Shown piece by piece: positions 8,227 through 15,747 of a DNA stretch of 22,601 bases; position 1 is the first letter of the stretch; each line of letters begins with the position of its first letter. Position numbers and translations under genes: made by a program. Under the pieces are notes generated by a model. The model did no database searches and had not been told where the DNA came from. It worked only from the letters and a program-made list of their open reading frames with translations. Source of the DNA: CAYPOY01 sp964412395. Its GTDB lineage: Bacteria > Chloroflexota > Anaerolineae > B4-G1. The stretch spans positions 1 through 22,601 of the forward strand of contig CAYPOY010000047.1 in the NCBI GenBank assembly GCA_964412395.1, written 5' to 3'.

Positions 8227-9850
8227 GCCATGGGTGGCCGCAGGCTATCTGCCGAATCTTTCTCGCTTGATGTCCGGTGGCTGTCATGGTCCTTTGGCGT
8301 CCACCCTCCAGCCGGTCACGGCTCCGGCCTGGACGACTTTTATGACTGGCACGAATCAGGGACAGCACGGCCTGTATGATTTTGTGCGGCGACGCACCGG
8401 CACCTACAAATTGGAAGTGACGAATGCTTCTATGATCGCGGTGCCGACGATGTTCGACTTGGTGGGAGACTCCGGCCTTCGCGTTGCGACCTTGAACGTG
8501 CCTTACACTTTTCCCCCTCGCCCTATCAACGGCGTGCAGGTCAGCGGTCCGTTCGCCCCGGTTTCGGATGCCCGCCTCGTCTACCCACCGACACTGGGCA
8601 ACGCACTGATGGACCTGGTTGATGGCTACTTCATCACGCCGGACTACGATCCTGGAGTCCCAGATCCGCTGTCCGCGTACGTGAGTGCTCTGGAGCGCGG
8701 GGTGGAGTACCGGCGCCAGCTTGCTGTTCACCTCATGGACACCGAGCCTTGGGACCTCTTTGTTGTCGTCTTTATGGCTACCGACCAGGTACAGCATTTC
8801 TTTTGGCATTATATGGAAGCTTCCGGAGACGACAACGCAACCCGCTTCCGGCATGCGATCAGGGGCGTGTATCAGCGCGTGGACCAGGCAATCGGTTCTC
8901 TACTGGAGCGCATTGGCGAAGACACCGTGGTTATAGTAATGTCCGATCACGGTGCGGGACCGCTACACCGGGTGGTGAACCTCAACCGCTGGCTGGACGA
9001 AGCCGGTTTTTTGCGCTTCCGGCCTTCACAGAACGGATCAAGGGAACGCTGGCGAGCCAGGCTGGTCAACAGTTTGGTCAACGCTTACCGCAGCCGCACG
9101 CCAGCGGCGCTGCGGGCCAGGGTGCGATCCAGGCTCGGCGTCCGACGGTTTGAACAGTTGAAGGGCGACATGGAGACTGCTCTCTTCACATCGGCCATCG
9201 AGTGGGGGGAGACAACGGCCTACGCACTTGGAGCTGCAGGAAATATCTACTTGAACGTCGCCGGGCGAGAGCCAGAGGGTACCGTGCAACCGGGGTCAGA
9301 GTATGAGGCCCTACGAAATGAACTGGCGGATGCGCTGGCAGCTATGGAAGATCCCGAAACCGGCGAACGGATTGTGCTCCGCGTCTGGCGCCGCGAGGAG
9401 CTATATCATGGCCCCTTCCTCGACCAGGCCCCGGACCTGGTGATCGAGTGGGCTGATTACCGGTACTGGGGGCGTGGAAGGTACGACATTTGGAGTGCAC
9501 CGGTATTTGAAGACCGAAAGACGCTGGATTTCAGCGAATTGCCGTTGACGGGCACGCACCGGCCCGATGGCATATTCATCACCAGCGGACCTGGCGTCAA
9601 GGCCGGGGCGAAGATTGGGGGAGCACGACTCGTTGACCTGGCGCCGACCATTCTGGGAGTTTTGGGCCTGCCTGTGCCTGGGTACCTGGACGGTGCTGTG
9701 CTCCAGGCGGCATTCGTCGAAGGCGCAATCGAGGGCACAGTGCTACCTGAGGCGGTTACGGCTGTCCAAGCTCCCCGAGACGAATCTAGCTACACATCCG
9801 AAGATGCCGCGAAGATATCCCAGCGCTTAGAAGACCTGGGGTATTTGTGA
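8162..9850 (+). CDS. alkaline-phosphatase-superfamily phosphodiesterase (type I PDE/NPP-like), copy 1
   Basis: This 562-residue protein has no signal peptide and is probably cytoplasmic. The fold is the type I phosphodiesterase/nucleotide pyrophosphatase branch of the alkaline phosphatase superfamily. The probable two-metal site is visible: D14 (IGLDGG), the likely nucleophile T53 (PVTAPAWTTFMTG), D208 and H212 (ATDQVQH), D262 and H263 (MSDHG) and H466 (GTHRPDG). It ends in LEDLGYL, a C-terminal motif shared with the second copy at 15748. The substrate is unknown. Nucleotide-sugar or polyprenyl-diphosphate intermediates are possible given the neighbours, but this is inference. The ATG at 8162 has AAGGGA just upstream. 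GTG at 8138 would add eight residues. It overlaps the GT4 gene. Confidence 0.85.
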   Translation: MATARRRVLVIGLDGGTFDLIEPWVAAGYLPNLSRLMSGGCHGPLASTLQPVTAPAWTTFMTGTNQGQHGLYDFVRRRTGTYKLEVTNASMIAVPTMFDLVGDSGLRVATLNVPYTFPPRPINGVQVSGPFAPVSDARLVYPPTLGNALMDLVDGYFITPDYDPGVPDPLSAYVSALERGVEYRRQLAVHLMDTEPWDLFVVVFMATDQVQHFFWHYMEASGDDNATRFRHAIRGVYQRVDQAIGSLLERIGEDTVVIVMSDHGAGPLHRVVNLNRWLDEAGFLRFRPSQNGSRERWRARLVNSLVNAYRSRTPAALRARVRSRLGVRRFEQLKGDMETALFTSAIEWGETTAYALGAAGNIYLNVAGREPEGTVQPGSEYEALRNELADALAAMEDPETGERIVLRVWRREELYHGPFLDQAPDLVIEWADYRYWGRGRYDIWSAPVFEDRKTLDFSELPLTGTHRPDGIFITSGPGVKAGAKIGGARLVDLAPTILGVLGLPVPGYLDGAVLQAAFVEGAIEGTVLPEAVTAVQAPRDESSYTSEDAAKISQRLEDLGYL

Positions 9851-9899
9851 AGGCTTCCAACAGCAGAGTTTTTCAATCTAAGCGGCAGAAGCGTGTTTC

Positions 9900-9910
9900 A
9901 GGAGGAGAGG
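9900..9910 (+). promoter_or_regulatory. strong ribosome-binding site deciding the epimerase start
   Basis: AGGAGGAGAGG lies just before ATG 9913. It favours this start over the in-frame GTG at 9847, which overlaps the previous stop as GTGA but would add 22 residues before the conserved Rossmann start. Confidence 0.7.
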
Positions 9911-9912
9911 GA

Positions 9913-11040
9913 ATGACAAGAGTGCTGGTCACTGGCGGGGCTGGTTTCATTGGCTCGCACATCGTAGATGGCTTGATCGAGCGCGGTTATGATGTGCGGG
10001 TGTTCGATAATCTAGAGCCTCAGGTGCATGGTCCCGGGCGGAAGATACCGGCTTATCTGAATCCAGAAGCTGAATTTGTCCTGGGGGACATGCGTGATAA
10101 AGACACGCTGGAACAGGCACTGGACGGGGTGCAAGCGGTATTTCACCAGGCTGCTGTGGTCGGTGTCGGTCAGTCTATGTATGAGATTGTTCACTACGTT
10201 GATCACAACACAGTTGGGACCGCTAACCTCCTCGAAATCATGGTCAGTGGAAGATTCGAGATAGAGAAGCTGATCGTGGCTTCTTCTATGTCCATTTATG
10301 GGGAAGGGAAGTATCAATGCCCGCAGTGTGGAGTGATATTTCCTAAACTGCGGTCAGAGGCACAACTCCGGGAACGTTGTTGGGAACTGCGCTGTCCCGA
10401 CTGCATGGAGGAGCTACTGCCCCTGGCGACTGATGAGGAGAAACCTCTATTTCCCACCTCCGTCTATGCCATTAGCAAGCGCGATCAAGAGGATATGTGT
10501 CTAGCTGTCGGACGCGCCTACGGGATCCCGACAGTGGCTTTACGATATTTCAATACCTACGGCCCGCGTCAGGCGCTCTCTAATCCCTATACAGGCGCCG
10601 TAGCGATCTTCTCCGCCAGAATTTTGAAAGGGAATCCTCCCCTGATCTTTGAGGACGGCCTACAGAGCCGCGACTTTATCCACGTGAAGGACATTGTTCG
10701 AGCGAACTTGTTGGCTCTGGAGAAACCTGAGATGGATTATGAAGTCTTCAACGTAGGTACAGGAAGACGTGTCACGATCCTCGATCTTGCTCATATCATC
10801 TTGAATCAGCTTGGCCGTCCGGATCTGGAGCCACAGGTTGTGCAGCGCTTTCGGGCAGGGGATATCCGGCACTGCTATGCCGATATTTCCAAGGTCCAGC
10901 GAAAGGCCGGCTACGCCTCCCGGACAAGCGTGGAGGAAGGGATCAGTGATTTGGTACAGTGGGTGATGGAGCAGTCGGATGTGCTGGATCGGGTAGCATC
11001 GGCCGTGGAACAGTTGAACCGTCGAGGTCTGATCAAGTGA
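9913..11040 (+). CDS. NAD-dependent epimerase, probable dTDP-L-rhamnose 4-epimerase
   Basis: This 375-residue short-chain (extended SDR) nucleotide-sugar epimerase has the NAD-binding TGGAGFIG at 7-14, SSMSIYG at 124-130 and catalytic Y185/K189 in YAISK. A Cys4 insertion follows the SIYG strand (C136, C139, C161, C164, in CPQCG and CPDC). This insertion, with VGVGQSMYEI and RYFNTYGPRQALSNPYTG, is the pattern I recall for WbiB-type dTDP-L-rhamnose 4-epimerases. These interconvert dTDP-L-rhamnose and dTDP-6-deoxy-L-talose. No rhamnose synthesis genes (rmlABCD) are in the window, so the precursor must come from elsewhere. The next gene, a rhamnosyltransferase-like GT2, is coupled to it by a GTGA overlap, which fits a shared sugar. 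A UDP-sugar 4-epimerase role is the main alternative. Confidence 0.8.
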   Translation: MTRVLVTGGAGFIGSHIVDGLIERGYDVRVFDNLEPQVHGPGRKIPAYLNPEAEFVLGDMRDKDTLEQALDGVQAVFHQAAVVGVGQSMYEIVHYVDHNTVGTANLLEIMVSGRFEIEKLIVASSMSIYGEGKYQCPQCGVIFPKLRSEAQLRERCWELRCPDCMEELLPLATDEEKPLFPTSVYAISKRDQEDMCLAVGRAYGIPTVALRYFNTYGPRQALSNPYTGAVAIFSARILKGNPPLIFEDGLQSRDFIHVKDIVRANLLALEKPEMDYEVFNVGTGRRVTILDLAHIILNQLGRPDLEPQVVQRFRAGDIRHCYADISKVQRKAGYASRTSVEEGISDLVQWVMEQSDVLDRVASAVEQLNRRGLIK

Positions 11041-11975
11041 CGGCAGGGGTGTTCGATGTTACCCGACCGTTGGTCTACGTCGTCACTCTGACATGGAATC
11101 AGCGGGAAGATACGCTAAGCTGTCTTGAGTCGCTTAGCCAAATGACTTATCCTCACTACCGGCTCCTCCTGGTGGACAACGCTTCGGTTGATGGAACTGT
11201 AGAGGCAGTCAGAGACCGTTTCCCCGCTGTCGAAATCGTCGTGAATCCACGGAATCTTGGCTTTCCCGGCGGTTTCAACGTTGGATTGTGCTATGCGCTG
11301 GCTCAGGGTACCGATTACGTTTTTATGATTAACAACGACACGTTCGTGGAACCGATTATCTTGGATGAGCTAATGAACTGTGCCGATCTACCAGACGTAG
11401 GAATGTTGGCACCCAAGATATACTATGCCGATGAACCGAATCGCATATGGTCTGTGGGCGGAAGGCGACATCCGTGGACCTTGGAGATGACTGGTAAGGG
11501 AGACAGACAACTGGATCAAGGTCAATGGAAGGATGTCATAGAGCGAGATTACCTGGTCGGATGTGCCCTTCTTCTGAAGCGCTCATTGTTAGAGGATGTC
11601 GGGCTATTTGACATAGGCTATTGTCCTATCTATTACGAAGACGTAGACCTGTGCCTGCGTGCACGTCAGGCGGGTTATCGCCTGCTGCTAGTGCCGGGTG
11701 CTCGTATGTGGCATAAGGTGTCCGCCAGTGGGGGCGGGGCTGGCTCACCACGCGAGCGGTATCTGATGGCGCGAAATAGCGTGCGCTTTTTCCGGAAGCA
11801 CGTCCAAGGCTGGCGATGGCTGGTTGTTATTCCATATCGCCTGGGCAGTGCTGCCAAAACGACGATTCGGTTGTTGTATCAGGGACGCCGTAGGTCGGCA
11901 TTGGTCTATCTGCGTGGACTGCGCGACGGCTTGAGGATGTCTTTGGAGGCCGAGGGTACGCTTTGCGCATCCTGA
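11037..11975 (+). CDS. GT2 glycosyltransferase, rhamnosyltransferase (WbbL)-like
   Basis: This 312-residue soluble GT-A enzyme has the N-terminal VVTLTWNQRED, the nucleotide-binding VDNAS (46-50) and NPRNLGFPGGFNVG (70-83). It also has the metal-binding NND (99-101) and YYEDVDLCLRARQAGY (199-214), which carries the catalytic-base region (E201/D202). This set is typical of WbbL/RfbF-type rhamnosyltransferases. GTG 11037 overlaps the epimerase stop as GTGA, with GAGG at 11024-11027. A longer ORF from 10959 would lie inside the epimerase and is not needed. Donor specificity is inferred only from family resemblance and the neighbouring rhamnose epimerase. Confidence 0.86.
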   Translation: MTAGVFDVTRPLVYVVTLTWNQREDTLSCLESLSQMTYPHYRLLLVDNASVDGTVEAVRDRFPAVEIVVNPRNLGFPGGFNVGLCYALAQGTDYVFMINNDTFVEPIILDELMNCADLPDVGMLAPKIYYADEPNRIWSVGGRRHPWTLEMTGKGDRQLDQGQWKDVIERDYLVGCALLLKRSLLEDVGLFDIGYCPIYYEDVDLCLRARQAGYRLLLVPGARMWHKVSASGGGAGSPRERYLMARNSVRFFRKHVQGWRWLVVIPYRLGSAAKTTIRLLYQGRRRSALVYLRGLRDGLRMSLEAEGTLCAS

Positions 11976-13153
11976 TGCTACTCTACAACCAGGTGGGTAG
12001 AGGCACCTACTGGCGGGCTCTGAACTTCTCCCGCAGCTTGGTCAGGCGCGGCCACAGGGTGACGCTGCTAGCGATGTCGAATGACCAGCGGCTCCGCTTC
12101 CGGGTCCGGCACGAGGACGGTGTCCAGATCGTCGAGTCACCTGATTTGCTGTGGGGCCCACTCCGCTCTGGTTGGGACCCCTGGGATGTGCTAGCCCGCA
12201 TCGGTTGGCTGAAGAGCCAGGAGTACGACCTGGTGCACGCTTTCGAGAGCCGTCCGGTTTCCATTCTGCCGGCAATCTATCTCCAGCGCCGGCGAGGCGC
12301 CAAGCTTGTGCTGGACTGGTGCGACTGGTTCGGCCGAGGTGGCTCGGTTGAGGAGCGGCCTAACCCCCTGGTGCGTGCAGCCCTGCGGCCAGTGGAGACC
12401 TTCTTCGAGGAGACATTCCGACCCTGTGCAGATGGAACTACGGTGATCAACACGGTACTGCGCCAGAAGGCCATCGAGTTAGGCGTACCGCCGCACACGA
12501 TACTGTTGCTGCGCAATGGCAGCGATGTGGAGAACCTGCGCCCACAGCCACAGACAGAAGCCCGACGGCTAGTGGGCCTGCCGGTCGAGGTGTTCCTTAT
12601 CGGCTACATTGGCGCCGTTTTCCACAGGGATGCAGAGTTGATGGCCCGTGCCTTCGACCTGATTCACGCCGCCGAACCAGGAGCTCGCTTGCTGCTAGTT
12701 GGCTACTGCAATGTCGCTGTGGAGCGGCTGGTGAGTTCGCCAGAGGCCGTTTATCGCACTGGTCACGTGCGCTATGACGAGATTGGCCGCTACCTGGCTG
12801 CCTGTGACCTCTGCTGGCTGCCGCTGTGTGACAGTGGGGCCAACCGCGGCCGCTGGCCGCTGAAACTGAACGACTATATGGCGGTCGGGCGTTCTGTTGT
12901 CGCCACCGCTGTGGGCGACGTAATTCCGTTCCTGGAGCGATGCCCCATTGGCCTGCTGGCCAGGGATGAGCCGCAGGACCTGGCGGACAAAGTGTTGGCT
13001 TTGCTTGGCGACCCCCAACGGCGCGAAGCAATGGGGCGGCATGCTCGTCACCTGGCAGAGACGATGTTCACCTGGGATCACCTGACGGATCAACTGGAAC
13101 GGTTCTATCGTGAGGTGTTGGATGGAGCATGGACTGGACGACCAGGCGTATGA
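11963..13153 (+). CDS. GT4 glycosyltransferase, second copy
   Basis: This 396-residue GT-B enzyme starts at TTG 11963, which gives a clean MRILMLLYNQVGRGTYWRA N-terminus and has GAGGG a few bases upstream. The gene overlaps the previous one by 13 nt. LVLDWCDWFGRGG (115-127) resembles the acceptor-domain motif of Chloroflexota GT4 proteins. LLLRNGSD (181-188), IGYIGAVFHRD (213-223) and PLKLNDYMAVGRSVVAT (299-315) form the donor site. The glutamate usual in KLxEYMA is replaced by Asp304. The DNA of this gene seems richer in G and C than that of its neighbours, a possible sign of separate origin. Donor and acceptor are unknown. Confidence 0.86.
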   Translation: MRILMLLYNQVGRGTYWRALNFSRSLVRRGHRVTLLAMSNDQRLRFRVRHEDGVQIVESPDLLWGPLRSGWDPWDVLARIGWLKSQEYDLVHAFESRPVSILPAIYLQRRRGAKLVLDWCDWFGRGGSVEERPNPLVRAALRPVETFFEETFRPCADGTTVINTVLRQKAIELGVPPHTILLLRNGSDVENLRPQPQTEARRLVGLPVEVFLIGYIGAVFHRDAELMARAFDLIHAAEPGARLLLVGYCNVAVERLVSSPEAVYRTGHVRYDEIGRYLAACDLCWLPLCDSGANRGRWPLKLNDYMAVGRSVVATAVGDVIPFLERCPIGLLARDEPQDLADKVLALLGDPQRREAMGRHARHLAETMFTWDHLTDQLERFYREVLDGAWTGRPGV

Positions 13154-13263
13154 TTGTAGAAGATAGAACAAGTGTTCGACTCCCGCGCCAGAGTGGATTT
13201 CTCAAGGGGCTGCTGCAGTCAGGAGGTTGGTATCTACATCAGCGTAGGAAGGGCACCGAATAG
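13150..13263 (+). CDS. 37-codon ORF coupled to the GT4 stop
   Basis: An ATG overlaps the preceding TGA as ATGA and opens 37 codons ending in TAG. The product is basic (about nine Arg/Lys) with a short segment GFLKGLLQSGGWYLHQRRK that could be a membrane-surface helix. It fills most of a 124-nt space between two otherwise closely packed genes. It may be a genuine small protein, the 5' remnant of a decayed gene, or chance. There is no ribosome-binding site apart from possible coupling. Confidence 0.3.
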   Translation: MIVEDRTSVRLPRQSGFLKGLLQSGGWYLHQRRKGTE

Positions 13264-13277
13264 CCAACGCGGATTCT

Positions 13278-14225
13278 ATGATGGAGGCGGTTGTCTGTAA
13301 TCTGTGCGGGGTGAGCGATACCGAGTGCGTCCGGATCTTGCACGATTTTGCCTTTGGCAGGCCAGGCAAGTTTCCATTGGTGCGCTGTCGCCGGTGCGGC
13401 CTGATGTATCTTAACCCGCGTCCAAGCCCGGCGCAGATGGGGCGTTATTATCCCATCACCTACCTGCCCTACAAATCGGCCATTGAAGATGAGCGGTGGG
13501 CACTGATGCGTTGGGTACGCCGCCGCAATATTCGGCGCTACCGTCATGTTGTTGAGCAATTTAGTCCACGTGTGCCTGGTCGGGTGTTGGATGTCGGTTG
13601 CTCAACAGGCATTTTTCTTGCGGAGATGCGCGATGCATGCTGGGAACCATACGGCGTTGATCCTAGTCCAATCGCGGTGGTGTATGCCAGACGCCGTTTC
13701 GGGTTGGAGGTATTCGAAGGGCGACTCCTGGACGCCGGTCTGACAGAGGGTCAGTTCGCGGCAGCGACGTTATGGGATGTGCTAGAGCACACCTTCAACC
13801 CGCTGGAGACACTGCGGATCGTACATCGGCTGTTGGAGGTGGACGGTATTGTTGTGATGGCAATCCCGCATTATGAAAGTTGGGATCGCATGATCTTTGG
13901 TCAGTACTGGATTGGGTACGACGCTCCACGTCACCTTTACGTGTTCCCGCGCGATGTATTGCGCGATATGCTTGCCCGTGTCGGCTTTGAGATTGTGCGT
14001 ATGCGCTGCGCTTTCGGAGGGTATTATACTTTTGTCGCCAGCCTGCGGCTATGGATCAACCAACATGTGCACTGGCAACCCGTGCGCACGCTTTTGCTCC
14101 GGTTATTTGACATACCTGGGCTTCGGTACCTGTTCTCTCCCCTGGCCGCAGTAGCCGATCTGCTAGGGCAAGGCAATAAGCTGGAAGTAATTGCCCGCAA
14201 AGTCGAGCCGGTAGGTACCCGGTGA
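13278..14225 (+). CDS. zinc-ribbon class I SAM-dependent methyltransferase
   Basis: This 315-residue protein has an N-terminal Cys4 zinc ribbon (CNLCG at 7-11 and CRRCG at 37-41), then NPRPSPAQMGRYYP. A class I Rossmann methyltransferase domain follows, with the SAM loop VLDVGCSTG (103-111), the acidic GVDPS (126-130) and the WDVLEH motif IV (166-171). The C-terminal part has hydrophobic stretches. Proteins of this layout are common in polysaccharide clusters, where they are thought to methylate sugars or sugar precursors. The reaction cannot be read from the sequence. Two adjacent ATGs (13278 and 13281) are equally good starts, with no clear ribosome-binding site. Confidence 0.82.
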   Translation: MMEAVVCNLCGVSDTECVRILHDFAFGRPGKFPLVRCRRCGLMYLNPRPSPAQMGRYYPITYLPYKSAIEDERWALMRWVRRRNIRRYRHVVEQFSPRVPGRVLDVGCSTGIFLAEMRDACWEPYGVDPSPIAVVYARRRFGLEVFEGRLLDAGLTEGQFAAATLWDVLEHTFNPLETLRIVHRLLEVDGIVVMAIPHYESWDRMIFGQYWIGYDAPRHLYVFPRDVLRDMLARVGFEIVRMRCAFGGYYTFVASLRLWINQHVHWQPVRTLLLRLFDIPGLRYLFSPLAAVADLLGQGNKLEVIARKVEPVGTR

Positions 14226-14267
14226 GTACTGGCCCACTGTGATTCGCCTGATAAGTGCAACTCGAAA

Positions 14268-15719
14268 GTGTTTATAGAACTCGCACGAAACTCTGTTCTG
14301 TCCCTGGTGCTGCATGTGTCCGCCCGGGCAGCCAACGCCTTGATGTTTGTTTTCATCGGGCGTAGTATGGGGGCGACGGAAGCCGGCGTTTTTCAGTTGG
14401 CGATCACGTACTTGCTGGTCTTCTCCGTGCTCACCCGGGGGCTCGACGAACTGGTTGTGCGACAGGTAGCACGCTTACCCCAGGATGCCAGGCGGTACTT
14501 TACCACGTTTCTGACGTTGCGCCTGATGTTGAATGTCGTGTTATATGGTGTATTGGCAGTCATCGTGAGTTTCATCCTGCACTACCCATCCAGCACGCTG
14601 GTTCCAATCCTGATTGTATCCACCGGCCTTGTCTCCGACAGCCTCACCAGCGCCGCCAACGCGGTTATGCTGGGACAGCGTCGTCTTGGTATCCCGACCC
14701 TGGTTACAGTTGGCACATGTGTCCTCCGCTTGGCGGTGGGGGGAGTGCTCTTGTCCCTGGATGCATCGCTGGTCCATATAACTACACTGTGGTGCCTCAG
14801 TAGTCTCATCGGGGCAGCAGCATCTATTGTCTTGGTGGGTCTGCAGGTCGGGATGCTGCCAGGCCAGCGTATATTGGATTGGTCTCTGGTGAGTCAGGAA
14901 TTGTCCTCGATGCTGCCGTTTACCGTCAACGGGTTTTTGATGGCGATCGAGTTTCAAATTGACACGATACTGTTGTCCGTGCTGCGAGACGAAAGTGAAG
15001 TAGGGTGGTATGGTGCTGCAACCACGATTGTGTCTACGTTAGCAATGGTGCCTCAGGCATACCGCCTGTCCGTCTATCCACTGATGGCGTACTATGCAGG
15101 CAAGAATCGGGATAAACTGGTGCGTTTGTACGAGGCATCCCTGCGGTATCTGGGCGCATTGGTTCTGCCTATGGTAGCTGGGCTCGTAATGCTTGCACCC
15201 GGCATCATAACACTGATATTCAAGTCAGAGTTTCTCCCCAGCATCGCTGTGCTACAGAACCTGGCCGTTGTTCTCTTGTTTACTTTCCTGAACGTGCCCA
15301 ATGTGCGGATGATGTTCGTTCATAACCGGCAAGGTTGGGTGACGTGGATGATGATGGGGAGTATGATGATTAACGTGGTGTTAAATTTGTGGATTGTACC
15401 GCTCTGGGGTGCACGAGGATCGGCCTTGGCTCGTATTTGCTCATCCTCGATCTTTTTCCTTACAAACTACCTGATACTGCGGTTCGTCGTGGCAAAGTTG
15501 GACACGAGCTTGCTTCGGTTATTGTGGCGTCCTGCTTTGGCCACACTGTTGATGTGTGGTGCAGTAATTCTGATCCGTGACTGGCACATGCTGGTCGTTG
15601 TCGTGGTTGGTATGGTCGTGTATTTCGGTGTTTTGCTGCTCATTGGCGGAGTGCCGGTGGAAGATCGGCGCCTTATCCGCGAATCACTCCAGAGGCACCG
15701 CCTGTCGTTACAGCTATAG
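14268..15719 (+). CDS. Wzx-type polysaccharide flippase (MOP/MATE superfamily)
   Basis: This 483-residue, almost wholly hydrophobic protein has about 12-14 membrane segments. The pattern is that of polysaccharide biosynthesis proteins (PF01943-like): an N-terminal SxRAANALMFVFIGRSMGATEAG, then LDELVVRQVAR between helices 2 and 3. In the middle EFQIDTILLSVLRDESEVGWYGAA places Glu/Asp inside a helix, as in known flippases. It would move the lipid-linked repeat unit across the cytoplasmic membrane. GTG at 14268 is the first usable start, and no good ribosome-binding site is seen. No Wzy polymerase is evident, though one of the GT-C-like proteins upstream might serve. Confidence 0.86.
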   Translation: MFIELARNSVLSLVLHVSARAANALMFVFIGRSMGATEAGVFQLAITYLLVFSVLTRGLDELVVRQVARLPQDARRYFTTFLTLRLMLNVVLYGVLAVIVSFILHYPSSTLVPILIVSTGLVSDSLTSAANAVMLGQRRLGIPTLVTVGTCVLRLAVGGVLLSLDASLVHITTLWCLSSLIGAAASIVLVGLQVGMLPGQRILDWSLVSQELSSMLPFTVNGFLMAIEFQIDTILLSVLRDESEVGWYGAATTIVSTLAMVPQAYRLSVYPLMAYYAGKNRDKLVRLYEASLRYLGALVLPMVAGLVMLAPGIITLIFKSEFLPSIAVLQNLAVVLLFTFLNVPNVRMMFVHNRQGWVTWMMMGSMMINVVLNLWIVPLWGARGSALARICSSSIFFLTNYLILRFVVAKLDTSLLRLLWRPALATLLMCGAVILIRDWHMLVVVVVGMVVYFGVLLLIGGVPVEDRRLIRESLQRHRLSLQL

Positions 15720-15747
15720 CAGCTTTCCGATCTCCAAGGAGTCTTCA

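Noticed and set aside
15577..15747. A 57-residue N-terminal extension of the second phosphodiesterase
   Set aside because: It overlaps the flippase gene, while ATG 15748 has a good ribosome-binding site and matches the start of the paralogue.
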